This document shows positions 8,651 to 17,142 of a stretch of 22,327 bases of DNA, piece by piece. Position 1 is the first letter of the stretch. Every line of letters starts with the position of its first letter. Made by a program: the position numbers and the translations under genes. This DNA comes from JAJFKJ01 sp964443025. Its GTDB lineage: Bacteria > Pseudomonadota > Gammaproteobacteria > JABCZS01. The stretch is from positions 1-22,327 of the forward strand of contig CAYUEL010000016.1 in NCBI GenBank assembly GCA_964443025.1. Reading direction: 5' to 3'. The notes under the pieces were generated by a model. It searched no databases, was not told the origin of the DNA, and saw nothing but the letters and a program-made list of their open reading frames with translations.

Positions 8651-11085
8651 TTGCCATTGGGTTGAAATTATTATCACGGCAATGGAACGCTAATTTGCTA
8701 AAAATACTTGCATTGGCATTTTTCTTAGCCATCAGCTTGCAAACAGCCATTTCTACTTTAAGTGATCGCTTGAACCGATCAGTCACTGAACAAGCCAATA
8801 CAATGTTAGGTGCTGATTGGATTTTAGAAAGTACACGCCCTATGCCACCTGAATGGCAAGAAAAAGCACAATCGATGGGGCTAGAAACCACAGAAAGCGC
8901 CGTGTTTTTATCTGTTATTTTATTTAATGAAGAACCTATTTTGGCGCGTATTAATGCGATACATCAAAATTTTCCATTACGTGGGCATATTAAAAATTTA
9001 AAACCTACGGAATATATTTCACCTCAAACCGTGTGGTTACAAAGTGATTGGCGAGATCGTTATAGTGTTAACTTTGAAGATCGCATTACGATTGGCGAAC
9101 GTGATTTTGCCGTGATGGGATTTTTTGATCAGGCACCGGAAGTTGGAACTACCATGTTTAATATTGCCCCACGTATTTTGATGAATCATGATGATCTTGA
9201 AGCAACAGGCATTATTCAACCCGGTTCTCGCATTTATTATTATCTATTTGTTGCGGGGCAATCTGAACTGATTCAACGTTTTTCTGACTGGTTGCACCCA
9301 CAACTCACACCTAATCAACGAATCATTGACGCAGATGAGGGGCAACCCGCTCTCGGTATCACGATCGATCGTGTAAGGCAATACTTAAGCTTGGCCACCA
9401 TTGCCAGTGTGTTACTTGCGGGATTAACTATCTTTGTTGCTATGCGAGATTATGCACAAAGCCAGGTCAATACAGTAGCATTACTTCGTTGCCTGGGAAC
9501 AAGCACTAAAAATCTTTATATTATCTATCTGGGAACATTATTTATAGTTTCTTTATTTCTATCATTGTTAAGTGGTTTATTGGGATATGCCTTACAAGCA
9601 ATGGTTGCATCTACCATGACAAAAATGCTTTTTATTACTTTACCCCCTGCAAATTGGATTTATTTATTCTATAGCTTTATCGCAGGGTTATTGCTTGTTA
9701 TAGGTTTTGCATTACCCCAATTAATATCATTGCAAAAAATTACTGCATTGCGTATTTTACGCGAAGATATAAGCAATTATGATTTAAAATCGATGCTTGT
9801 GATGATATTTGTGATTGCATCATCCTTTGGATTATTAGTGTTATATACAGAAAGTGTTGAATTAACACTTTGGCTTTTATTAATATTAAGCGTTGGCATT
9901 GTATTATTGTGGGCATTTTTATTGCTTGGGTTAATCTTTCTTGCAAAAATTCGTGGCTTATTTAAAATGCCTTGGCGATTAGGCTTTCAACGATTATTAT
10001 TATACCCTAATGAAGCAAGCTTACAGGTTATTAGCACCAGTGTTGCATTAGGATTGGTTTTTACGTTATTTTTTGTACGCTTTGATATGGTGAACCAATG
10101 GGAGCAAAAACTTCCCGAGAATGCACCGAATTATTTTATTATTAATATATTGACCGATCAATTACCCAACATTACCTCTTTCTTCACTGAAAATAATGTT
10201 GTTGATAAAGGGTTTTACCCGATTGTAAAGGCACGATTAATCGCAATTAATGGGAATCCTATTAAACTGGATGATTTTCCACCTCATGATATCCCCAATT
10301 ATATTCAGCGTGAATTAAATAATACTTATCTTGATGCGCCCAAAAACCCTGCTGATATCCTTCAAGGGCAATGGTGGCCTGAACATACCCCCAAATATTA
10401 TGTTTCAGTTGAACAATCTGTCGCGCAAACATTAGACATTCATCTTCATGACACTCTTACTTTCCAAACAGGTTCGCAAACTTTTGATGCTTCTGTGGCT
10501 AATACACGCAAAGTGATTAAAGATAATTTTGAACCTTGGTTTTATATGATTTTTTCACCCTCTGCACTACAACACTTGCCGCATACTTACCTGACCAGTT
10601 TTTATTTACCCCCTGAAAATAAGCCCTTTATTACTTTACTACAACGCACCTTTCCCAATGTCACCACATTTTCTGTTGCAGATCTATTGGATGAGGTGAG
10701 AAAATTGGTGGCTCAAGCCAGCGATTACATGTCAGGGTTATTTATTGCAATCATGCTTGCAGCGTTACTGGTGTTGGTAACGATCCAACACGCACAATTG
10801 AGCTTTCGTATGTATGAAGGTAAATTATTACGAACATTGGGGGCAAGCCGAAAACAAATTGCCATCGGCTGGCTGAGTGAATTTTGTTTATTAGGCATTC
10901 TTGCGGGTATTGTTGCATTTTTACTGGCAACACAACTAGGTGGCTTTATTGCTACACAACAATTAAATATAGTATTTCATTTTAAACTGATTTATCTTCC
11001 AATCAGCATCGTATTAGCCGTGCTTTTACATGTTGGGATAGGTAGTTTTGCAATCGCACGCTTGTCCTATACCCCACCCTTATAA
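8647..11085 (+). CDS. ybbP: ABC transporter permease, YbbP-like (two FtsX domains)
   Basis: Large inner-membrane permease of 812 residues from the ATG at 8647 (E. coli YbbP about 804). A TTG 15 codons upstream is possible, but the ATG overlaps the ATPase stop in ATGA and has GAGGG at 8639-8643, so it is preferred. Topology from the sequence: one N-terminal membrane segment (about 15-32), a large periplasmic region, and a block of four segments starting around YLSLATIASVLLAGLTIFVA. More membrane segments follow in the middle, then a second periplasmic region and a C-terminal FtsX block (YMSGLFIAIMLAALLVLVTI, then FCLLGILAGIVAFLLA and YLPISIVLAVLLHVGIGS). The motif LLRCLGTS in the first FtsX unit and LLRTLGAS in the second show the internal duplication. 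It pairs with the ATPase immediately upstream. Confidence 0.92.
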   Translation: MIAIGLKLLSRQWNANLLKILALAFFLAISLQTAISTLSDRLNRSVTEQANTMLGADWILESTRPMPPEWQEKAQSMGLETTESAVFLSVILFNEEPILARINAIHQNFPLRGHIKNLKPTEYISPQTVWLQSDWRDRYSVNFEDRITIGERDFAVMGFFDQAPEVGTTMFNIAPRILMNHDDLEATGIIQPGSRIYYYLFVAGQSELIQRFSDWLHPQLTPNQRIIDADEGQPALGITIDRVRQYLSLATIASVLLAGLTIFVAMRDYAQSQVNTVALLRCLGTSTKNLYIIYLGTLFIVSLFLSLLSGLLGYALQAMVASTMTKMLFITLPPANWIYLFYSFIAGLLLVIGFALPQLISLQKITALRILREDISNYDLKSMLVMIFVIASSFGLLVLYTESVELTLWLLLILSVGIVLLWAFLLLGLIFLAKIRGLFKMPWRLGFQRLLLYPNEASLQVISTSVALGLVFTLFFVRFDMVNQWEQKLPENAPNYFIINILTDQLPNITSFFTENNVVDKGFYPIVKARLIAINGNPIKLDDFPPHDIPNYIQRELNNTYLDAPKNPADILQGQWWPEHTPKYYVSVEQSVAQTLDIHLHDTLTFQTGSQTFDASVANTRKVIKDNFEPWFYMIFSPSALQHLPHTYLTSFYLPPENKPFITLLQRTFPNVTTFSVADLLDEVRKLVAQASDYMSGLFIAIMLAALLVLVTIQHAQLSFRMYEGKLLRTLGASRKQIAIGWLSEFCLLGILAGIVAFLLATQLGGFIATQQLNIVFHFKLIYLPISIVLAVLLHVGIGSFAIARLSYTPPL

Positions 11086-11129
11086 AGTTATGCTATTCTA
11101 TATCATCTTATCCATTGGGGTTAATATCC

Positions 11130-11597
11130 ATGAAAGCCATCCGTATCTTATTGATTCTAATAACTTTTTTTACCCTTTGCGCACAAGCGCAAACCCTAAA
11201 GGAAGAACTACCTGAACCCGGTACAATCACGAAAGAAGATTATGAAGCGTTGAAAACCAAGATTTCGCAGTATCAAGGTGCCGAAACAACTGCACAAGAT
11301 CCCTCCGTTGTACAAATTTCCATCGATTCGGAATACACGGTTTGCTTTATTCCTGTTGAATCTCATCCCGCTTACCCTGGTATTGCCTGCCGAAGCGTAG
11401 GTATTGTAGAAGGCGACATTAAAGTTGAGACTGTAGGTTGGACGGCCGATCCTAATAACGTCGAGTTTCAACCTTGGCTAAATTTATTTGTGGTCCAAGA
11501 CCAAGAAATACGAAGTGAAATCATTGAAAGCACGAGGAGTAATAATGATGAAGACGCAACTGAAGAAAGCCAAGACGAAAGCGAAACAACCGAATAA
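11130..11597 (+). CDS. Small exported protein of unknown function with acidic tail
   Basis: No family recognised. From the ATG at 11130 the product has 155 residues; GGGG at 11117-11120 lies 9 nt upstream, making this start better than the TTG at 11115. A signal peptide is clear: MKAIRILLILITFFTLCAQA, with cleavage likely before QTLKEE. The mature protein has about 134 residues with two cysteines (in TVCFIP and IACRSV) that could form a disulphide in the periplasm. It ends in a strongly acidic, Ser/Thr-rich tail (NDEDATEESQDESETTE). The last 53 nt are shared, in another frame, with the beginning of fumC. It lies 44 nt after ybbP on the same strand and may be in that operon, but a role with the transporter is only a guess. 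Confidence 0.7.
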   Translation: MKAIRILLILITFFTLCAQAQTLKEELPEPGTITKEDYEALKTKISQYQGAETTAQDPSVVQISIDSEYTVCFIPVESHPAYPGIACRSVGIVEGDIKVETVGWTADPNNVEFQPWLNLFVVQDQEIRSEIIESTRSNNDEDATEESQDESETTE

Positions 11598-12975
11598 AAC
11601 AACACGTACCGTTCATGATTCCATGGGGGATTTGCAAGTTCCTCAAGATGCGCTTTACGGTGCACAAACTCAACGTGCCATTGAAAACTTTCCTATCAGT
11701 GATCTGCGTATGCCGCGCGCTTTTATACGCGCCTTAGGTTTAATCAAACGTGCTTGCGCGCAAGTGAATCAAGAATTAGGTTACCTTGATGCAGCGACAT
11801 CAAAAGCTATTCAGGCGGCTGCTAAAAAAATCATTGACGGTGAAATGGATGAGCAATTTCCCATTGATATTTTCCAAACCGGCTCTGGCACGAGCACCAA
11901 CATGAATGCCAATGAAGTGATTGCAACTATTGCAACACGTGATAGTCGCCGCGATATTCATCCCAATGATCACGTGAATATGGGTCAAAGCAGTAATGAT
12001 ACGATTCCCACGGCTATTCATGTATCTGCCGCTTTGATGGTACAAGAACAGTTATTGCCTGCACTGAAACACCTTTCAAAAACAATCAACACTAAAGCAA
12101 AATCACTGAAACATATCACGAAAACTGGACGCACACATTTAATGGACGCAATGCCACTTCGCTTTGATCAAGAGCTCGGTGCTTGGGCACGTCAAATTGA
12201 TCAAAACATTGCGCGCATTGAATCTACATTACCGCGTCTAAGTTTACTTGCGCAAGGTGGTACAGCCATAGGCACTGGTATCAATGCAGATAAGAAAATG
12301 GGCGCAATGGTTGCCAAAGCGCTTTCAAAAGAAACCGGATTCAAATTTCAAACTAGTCCAAACTATTTTGAATCATTGAGTTGCCAAGATACTGCGGTTG
12401 AACTTTCCGGACAACTTAATACATTAGCGGTTAGCTTGATGAAAATTGCAAATGACTTACGCTGGCAAAACTCAGGCCCGCTCGCAGGATTGAGCGAGAT
12501 TCAATTAACCACTTTACAACCCGGTAGCAGTATCATGCCTGGAAAAGTAAATCCCGTAATTCCTGAAGCCGTTTGTATGGTATGTGCACAAGTGATGGGT
12601 AACCACACCACCATTACCATCAGCGGGCAAGCCGGAAATTTCCAATTGAATGTCATGCTTCCTGTGATTGCTTATAACTTGTTACAAAGCATTCATATAT
12701 TAAGCACATCCGCAAAAGATCTAGCGGATAAAGCAATCAAAGATTTCAAAGTTAATGAAGATGTCGTTAAAACCGCATTAGAACTTAACCCCATTCTCGT
12801 TACAGCTTTAAATCCTGTGATTGGTTATGAAAAAGGTGCGGCGATTGCGAAGCAAGCTTATAAAGAAAAACGCCCCGTAAAAGAAGTCACACGCGAACAT
12901 ACTAAATTATCTGAACGTGAGATCGCCAAATACCTCGATGCTGCGAAATTAACAGATGGCGGAATTCACAAGTAA
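11545..12975 (+). CDS. fumC: Class II fumarate hydratase
   Basis: Iron-independent homotetrameric TCA-cycle enzyme interconverting fumarate and malate. From the ATG at 11545 it has 476 residues (E. coli FumC 467). GAGGAG at 11534-11539 precedes both this ATG and a second one at 11548. Seen: TGSGTSTNMNANEV (about 112-125), GQSSND (about 147-152), TGRTHLMDAMP with catalytic His198, and the superfamily signature GSSIMPGKVNP (327-337) with catalytic Ser329. The first ~20 residues are an unusual Lys-rich extension (KKAKTKAKQPNK) before the usual TVHDSMGDLQVP start. The extension is encoded in DNA shared with the upstream gene, so translational coupling is likely. Fumarase is much more likely than aspartase or argininosuccinate lyase, given the GSSxMPxKxNP context and the N-terminal DSMGDLQVPQDALYG. 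Confidence 0.96.
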   Translation: MMKTQLKKAKTKAKQPNKTTRTVHDSMGDLQVPQDALYGAQTQRAIENFPISDLRMPRAFIRALGLIKRACAQVNQELGYLDAATSKAIQAAAKKIIDGEMDEQFPIDIFQTGSGTSTNMNANEVIATIATRDSRRDIHPNDHVNMGQSSNDTIPTAIHVSAALMVQEQLLPALKHLSKTINTKAKSLKHITKTGRTHLMDAMPLRFDQELGAWARQIDQNIARIESTLPRLSLLAQGGTAIGTGINADKKMGAMVAKALSKETGFKFQTSPNYFESLSCQDTAVELSGQLNTLAVSLMKIANDLRWQNSGPLAGLSEIQLTTLQPGSSIMPGKVNPVIPEAVCMVCAQVMGNHTTITISGQAGNFQLNVMLPVIAYNLLQSIHILSTSAKDLADKAIKDFKVNEDVVKTALELNPILVTALNPVIGYEKGAAIAKQAYKEKRPVKEVTREHTKLSEREIAKYLDAAKLTDGGIHK

Positions 12976-12982
12976 AGGAATA

Positions 12983-13000
12983 CCGTGTGAATACACACGG
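12983..13000 (+). other. Hairpin just after fumC
   Basis: Perfect 7-bp stem CCGTGTG (12983-12989), loop AATA, CACACGG (12994-13000), starting 8 nt after the fumC stop. No T-run follows (CATACTGATGG), so it may be a 3'-end stabilising or Rho-assisted structure, not an intrinsic terminator. Confidence 0.5.
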
Positions 13001-13042
13001 CATACTGATGGTATTGAGCGCGACACTAAGCGACAATCTCAT

Positions 13043-13205
13043 ACGTGAACGAGAACGAAGTGAGCGATCATAAAATCCATTGCTCAACTGATCACTCGCT
13101 TGCGCTCGTGCTCCGACCCGCGCTTACCGCTCATCTCGAGTCTGAGCGCGAGTGTTAACGAGCGATCGGATGAGTTGCAGATTTTATCGTTCACTGCATT
13201 CACGT
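13043..13205. repeat. Large imperfect inverted repeat between convergent fumC and the MscS-type gene
   Basis: Outer ends ACGTGAA (13043-13049) and TTCACGT (13199-13205) are followed inward by matching blocks: AGTGAGCGAT...AAAATC on the left against GATTTTATCGTTCACT on the right, CAACT/AGTTG, GATC/GATC, and CACTCGC/GCGAGTG. Small gaps interrupt the pairing. The middle is rich in CGCTC/GAGCG words and is GC-richer than the surroundings. It could fold as one long cruciform or RNA hairpin at the junction of two converging transcripts, or be a decayed MITE-like or REP-type element. No ORF is convincing inside it. Confidence 0.5.
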
Positions 13206-13231
13206 AAAAGATTTGTGTGTGGCACATCTTC

Positions 13232-16200
13232 CTATTCCGAGCGATCGTCGTTTAAATTAACAATGCTGCGATTGTATGGAATCTCAATGCCAGCAGCACG
13301 CAATACTTCCCAAAGTCGCATGAGTAATTCAGATTTGACCATCGGACGAATTTCACCTTCGCTGATGTTGATGAAATACCGCACCTGAAAAATAAGAGCG
13401 CTCTCACCAAACTCTTGCAAAACCACGGTAGGTTCTGGATCTTTTACCACATTCTCATGCATTCGAACCGTTTGCATGATTAAGGCATGTACTTGACGCG
13501 GGTTTTCAACAAAACTGGTACGTAACAAAAAGGTTGTACGAACAATAACATCCTGATGTGTCCAGTTTTTTAATGATCGTGACACAGTTTCAGCATTAGG
13601 AATAATAATATCCATGTTATCCCAGGTTTTAATAGTGGTGGCACGCATACCAATGTGTGTTACTTCGCCCTCGCTTTCACCCAACGTGATAATGTCACCT
13701 TCACGAAAGGGTCGTTCAACCAGCAATAAAATACCACTCACTAAATTATTGGCGATGTTCTGTAACCCGAAACCGATACCCACCGCTAACGCACCTAACA
13801 CAACAGTAATGGTGGTTAAATCAATTCCAACAACTTTTAAGATAATAAACGCACCGATAATAACAATGGCATATTGCGTAAATACAGATAACGAATTACG
13901 AATCCCCTTATCTTTATGTTTTGCAAAAAGGAATCGAAATGAAAACTCCCGGCTCCATTTTGCCGCCCATCGAATAACAATGAGCAACACAATAAATTGT
14001 ATGATATTAATAACCGTGATTTCTGTATTCCCAAGTTCAAAAATCGTATGGGTTCGAGCAGAAATTAATTTCTCCATCACAACAGGGTTTTGATCAAAAC
14101 CATATAAAATAAATAATAACCACAATGACATAATAAACAGCGCAATATTAATAACTGTATGCGTAGGCTTCAGGATGGATTCCGTCCAAACCCAACCGCT
14201 TTTTAAGCGCCGAACGGAAATCTTAGCGAAGCCTTCCATAATATCGCCAATAATTCCTTTAGCAAGCAACCATGCCGTAAGCACCATTAAAAATAATGCT
14301 TCAACAATCCACATCTTCCAGGCTAATGCAACATATCCAACTAGACCAATGATCGCATTTGAAAAAATAATTAACGGAATTAGAAAACCAAGCCAATAGA
14401 CAACTTTACTTACATAAGGCTTTATCCTATCTTCCTTCACAAAAATACTAGGTAAAACACGCCAATTTTTTAACAAAGGTATTGAAACAGCTAATAGCAC
14501 TAGCATAAACATGCGATCAAATGACGCGACAGTATCTGAAGGTATTGGCAACTGATGCGCAAGCACGGTGAATGCAATAATGATACTACCTAATCCCAAC
14601 GTCCATCGAAGACCGTTATATAATTTTACATCTTCGCCTGATAAATCCCAAATATTCTCAAAAAGATACATTCGCGCCAACCCAATTGCAATTTTATACA
14701 AAAACCAAACAGCACCCAACGACAGTGGAATAATCAAAAGATTAGATGAGACATTCAATAAGATCAGCAATATCATGAGCGAACCAAAGACGGTAATTCC
14801 CATGATATTGCGGTAAATCAGTTGCGCAAACATAACCAATGTATTTGCAGAAAAGCTTAGACCTTCTTCTCGCGCACCTTGCAAAAATTGATTCAAAATA
14901 CGCCCAATCCAAATCCAAAACATTGACCACGCCATTATAAAACCAAATGTCAATCCCCAACGTGATGATGTTGCATATGATAAATTTTCAACCAATTGAT
15001 TGTAAGTAGCTCGCACCGATTGATAAGCAACTTGTGGTAATACCCATAAATCTTTTCCGAATATTTCCCACTCTTGCAATGTGATAGGAATTTTTTGCCT
15101 TGTTTTCCATGTTTGCGCAACACCCGATAATAATTCATTTTGCAAATTAGCAATAACGGTCATTAACTCATTTATCTGTTGATTTAAGTCTTCGTAGCTT
15201 GATTTTAAATCCTCAAGTATATTTGTCATTCGTCTCGAATCTTCTCGAGTATAAACATAAGAGGCACCTGGCTCTTCTAGAATATCAATCTGACGTTGTA
15301 ACAAAATAAGTTTATTCCCGATAGCAATATCATTAGCCACCAACTCATCCCTCAATTTTGTCAAATACTCTTTAAATTCAATATAACTTTGAGCGCTTTC
15401 TTCTGATATGTCCTGACTTTGATAAGCTTCAACCAATGTATCAATGCGAGATAAATTTAACTGGATTTTTAAAACCTGAACCTTTTCTTCCGCTTCTAAT
15501 ATTTCATCTTGTAATTTACGTTGCTTGGGAGTTGCAGGTGATTCAATAGGACGTGTTTCATCCAACTCCATCCTTAATTCCTTTAACTTTTCCTCCCATT
15601 GCTGCTGTTGCTTAATAACATCGCTTTCTGTTTTTTGTTGCATTGCCAACAAGCTTTCTACTTGTTTGACACGCGCTTTATCAGTCATACTTTTTAAGTA
15701 TTGTTGTTCCAAATACAAGATATCATTAGCAACAATTAACCATTGTTTTAGCACATTGATTCGTTCAGATTCGATTTCCAACTTTTTCCGTTCTACATTC
15801 AAATGGTTTTCAATAAGAGGGATTGTTTCATCGCCTTGATGTCCATGAGCACTGATTAATTGTTTTTCATATTGCTCAATGTCACTTTGAATTTCTCGAT
15901 AATCTTTTTGTGCGCTCGATAACGTCAAGCTAATTTTTTCAATTTGTACTTCGGCCAAACTTACATTGAACGCAGCTTGTTCGATATCTTCTGTTTCTAA
16001 CTGTTTTACTTCCACGCTAGAGGCTTGATTTTGCAGGTTCTTTAAATAGTTTTCACTTAAATTAAGCTGTTCAATTTCATCTTGTAGTTTTTGTTCTAGC
16101 GTATTGTTTTCTGTAACATCAATTTGCTCGGTGATCAGGGTTGTATTAGGCTGGGTAATTGCTTGACCAAAATGCAATGCTGCCCAAAATCCAAGCAATA

Positions 16201-16234
16201 AAACGACAAAAATTTGGCGCTTTATAAGTTTCAT
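13232..16234 (-). CDS. Large MscS-family mechanosensitive channel (MscK/MscM-like)
   Basis: Inner-membrane channel that opens under membrane tension to release solutes in hypo-osmotic shock. It has 1000 residues, near E. coli MscK (1120) and MscM (1107) and far longer than MscS (286). Layout: signal peptide (MKLIKRQIFVVLLLGFWAAL); a long periplasmic coiled-coil region (about 40-370) rich in Glu, Gln and Lys; about ten membrane segments from about 400; then the MscS core. The core shows TM3-like VVLGALAVGIGFGLQNIANN, then NLVSGILLLVERPFREGD and a beta domain with GEVTHIGMRATTIKTWDN. It ends in a C-terminal alpha/beta part finishing GIEIPYNRSIVNL. The minus-strand ATG follows GGTGA by 3 nt. It faces rnt head-to-head with overlapping promoters. 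The choice between MscK and MscM is not possible here. Confidence 0.92.
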   Translation of the reverse strand: MKLIKRQIFVVLLLGFWAALHFGQAITQPNTTLITEQIDVTENNTLEQKLQDEIEQLNLSENYLKNLQNQASSVEVKQLETEDIEQAAFNVSLAEVQIEKISLTLSSAQKDYREIQSDIEQYEKQLISAHGHQGDETIPLIENHLNVERKKLEIESERINVLKQWLIVANDILYLEQQYLKSMTDKARVKQVESLLAMQQKTESDVIKQQQQWEEKLKELRMELDETRPIESPATPKQRKLQDEILEAEEKVQVLKIQLNLSRIDTLVEAYQSQDISEESAQSYIEFKEYLTKLRDELVANDIAIGNKLILLQRQIDILEEPGASYVYTREDSRRMTNILEDLKSSYEDLNQQINELMTVIANLQNELLSGVAQTWKTRQKIPITLQEWEIFGKDLWVLPQVAYQSVRATYNQLVENLSYATSSRWGLTFGFIMAWSMFWIWIGRILNQFLQGAREEGLSFSANTLVMFAQLIYRNIMGITVFGSLMILLILLNVSSNLLIIPLSLGAVWFLYKIAIGLARMYLFENIWDLSGEDVKLYNGLRWTLGLGSIIIAFTVLAHQLPIPSDTVASFDRMFMLVLLAVSIPLLKNWRVLPSIFVKEDRIKPYVSKVVYWLGFLIPLIIFSNAIIGLVGYVALAWKMWIVEALFLMVLTAWLLAKGIIGDIMEGFAKISVRRLKSGWVWTESILKPTHTVINIALFIMSLWLLFILYGFDQNPVVMEKLISARTHTIFELGNTEITVINIIQFIVLLIVIRWAAKWSREFSFRFLFAKHKDKGIRNSLSVFTQYAIVIIGAFIILKVVGIDLTTITVVLGALAVGIGFGLQNIANNLVSGILLLVERPFREGDIITLGESEGEVTHIGMRATTIKTWDNMDIIIPNAETVSRSLKNWTHQDVIVRTTFLLRTSFVENPRQVHALIMQTVRMHENVVKDPEPTVVLQEFGESALIFQVRYFINISEGEIRPMVKSELLMRLWEVLRAAGIEIPYNRSIVNLNDDRSE

Positions 16235-16262
16235 TCTTCACCAATTATTAGATACATAACTT

Positions 16263-16290
16263 ATTATAGATTACTATTCCCAATTGTTAG
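16263..16290 (-). promoter_or_regulatory. Promoter of the MscS-family gene
   Basis: Minus-strand TATAAT (+ strand 16263-16268) with CTAACA (4/6 to -35 consensus, 16285-16290) 16 bp upstream. The -10 is about 29 bp from the start at 16234. It lies next to the rnt promoter on the opposite strand. Confidence 0.5.
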
Positions 16291-16291
16291 A

Positions 16292-16300
16292 TGGTATTAT
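16292..16300 (+). promoter_or_regulatory. Extended -10 element for rnt
   Basis: TGGTATTAT fits an extended -10 (TGnTATAAT with one mismatch). The predicted transcript start near 16307 leaves a leader of about 40 nt to the ATG at 16348. If this is right, the in-frame ATG at 16291 cannot be the start, because it lies upstream of the transcript. Confidence 0.4.
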
Positions 16301-16347
16301 ACTCATTACAACCTTATCGAGCTATTAATCAGAATACGAATGAACAA

Positions 16348-16971
16348 ATGACCCCTAATTCAGATAAAAAACTGTCAATAAAACAGCGTTTCCGCGGGTA
16401 CTTACCCATCGTGGTGGATGTAGAAACAGCAGGCTTTAGGCCCGATAAAGATGCTTTGTTGGAACTGGCCGCCATCCGCGTGGATTATGACGAACAAGGG
16501 CAACTTTCGCCCCAGCAAATTTGGCATTATCACCTGGAACCTTTTCCAGGATCTCACCTCGATCCTAAGGCATTAGAATTCACAGGTATTCAACCTCACC
16601 ATCCATTTCGATTCGCCAAAAAAGAAGACGAAGCTTTCCATGCTTTGTTTAATGAGCTTGATAAGCTGCTTAAAGAGGAAGATTGTCAACGTGCTATTTT
16701 AGTCGGTCATAATGCTGCATTCGATTTAAGTTTTATATTAGCCGCTGCGAAGCGATGTGGATTTAAACGTACGCCCTTTCATGCGTTCTCAACACTAGAT
16801 ACTGTCTCACTCGCTGCATTAGCCTATGGACAAACCGTACTGGCTAAAGCCTGCAGAGCCGCTAGTATTCCATTCGACCCTGAACAAGCACATAACGCTT
16901 TATATGATGCTGAAAAAACAGCAGCATTGTTTTGTACGATTGTGAATGCGTGGGATAAGGGGCCGCGCTAA
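16348..16971 (+). CDS. rnt: Ribonuclease T
   Basis: 3'-5' exoribonuclease of the DEDDh family that trims tRNA ends (CCA turnover) and matures 23S and 5S rRNA. From the ATG at 16348 the protein has 207 residues and aligns with E. coli RNase T with an offset of only one. Metal ligands and base: Asp24 and Glu26 in VVDVETAGF, Asp126 in GHNAAFDLSF, His182 and Asp187 in HNALYDAEKTAALF. ALAYGQTVLAKAC matches the family's ALxGLALGQTVLSKAC region. A second in-frame ATG at 16291 would add 19 residues (MVLYSLQPYR...) lacking in homologues, and neither start has a strong ribosome-binding site; the shorter form is preferred. It is divergent from the MscS-family gene. Confidence 0.93.
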   Translation: MTPNSDKKLSIKQRFRGYLPIVVDVETAGFRPDKDALLELAAIRVDYDEQGQLSPQQIWHYHLEPFPGSHLDPKALEFTGIQPHHPFRFAKKEDEAFHALFNELDKLLKEEDCQRAILVGHNAAFDLSFILAAAKRCGFKRTPFHAFSTLDTVSLAALAYGQTVLAKACRAASIPFDPEQAHNALYDAEKTAALFCTIVNAWDKGPR

Positions 16972-17142
16972 CGGGCTCCCGCCGCCTCTGTTTTTCCTCG
17001 CTACTCGCTAACGCTCATATACGCTCGTCAAAAAGTGTCGGCTCCGCCTTTACGCGCGGCATTATGTGCTTCTACAACAGAACCGGCGCCAAAATGGCAA
17101 TACCAAATTGTACGCAACGCCGGCAGGCGAGAAACATCTAAA
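16972..17142. other. Convergent intergenic region with GC-rich inverted repeats
   Basis: Lies between the ends of rnt (+) and the porin gene (-). It is GC-richer than its neighbours at the start, with repeated CTCGCT/CGCTC words similar in style to those at 13091-13160. CCGGCG (17083-17088) and CGCCGG (17118-17123) form an inverted repeat around 29 nt. TTTTT follows the GC-rich stretch after rnt (about 16990-16996), but no clean terminator stem was found. No supported gene is present; short open stretches have no recognisable product. Confidence 0.35.

Noticed and set aside
8523..8891. 122-codon minus-strand frame across the ybbA/ybbP junction
   Set aside because: Both overlapping plus-strand genes are conserved and intact; the minus frame has no product signature.
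12976..13231. Possible tRNA, CRISPR or attachment site in the inverted-repeat region
   Set aside because: No cloverleaf with a TTCRA arm, no evenly spaced direct repeats, and no integrase gene nearby.
13614..14093. 159-codon open frame on the plus strand inside the MscS-family gene
   Set aside because: Antisense to the conserved channel core, no ribosome-binding site, and composition reflects the complementary strand of membrane segments.
16291..16347. 19-residue N-terminal extension of RNase T
   Set aside because: Overlaps an extended -10 element and is absent from the family; the start at 16348 keeps catalytic numbering within one residue of E. coli.
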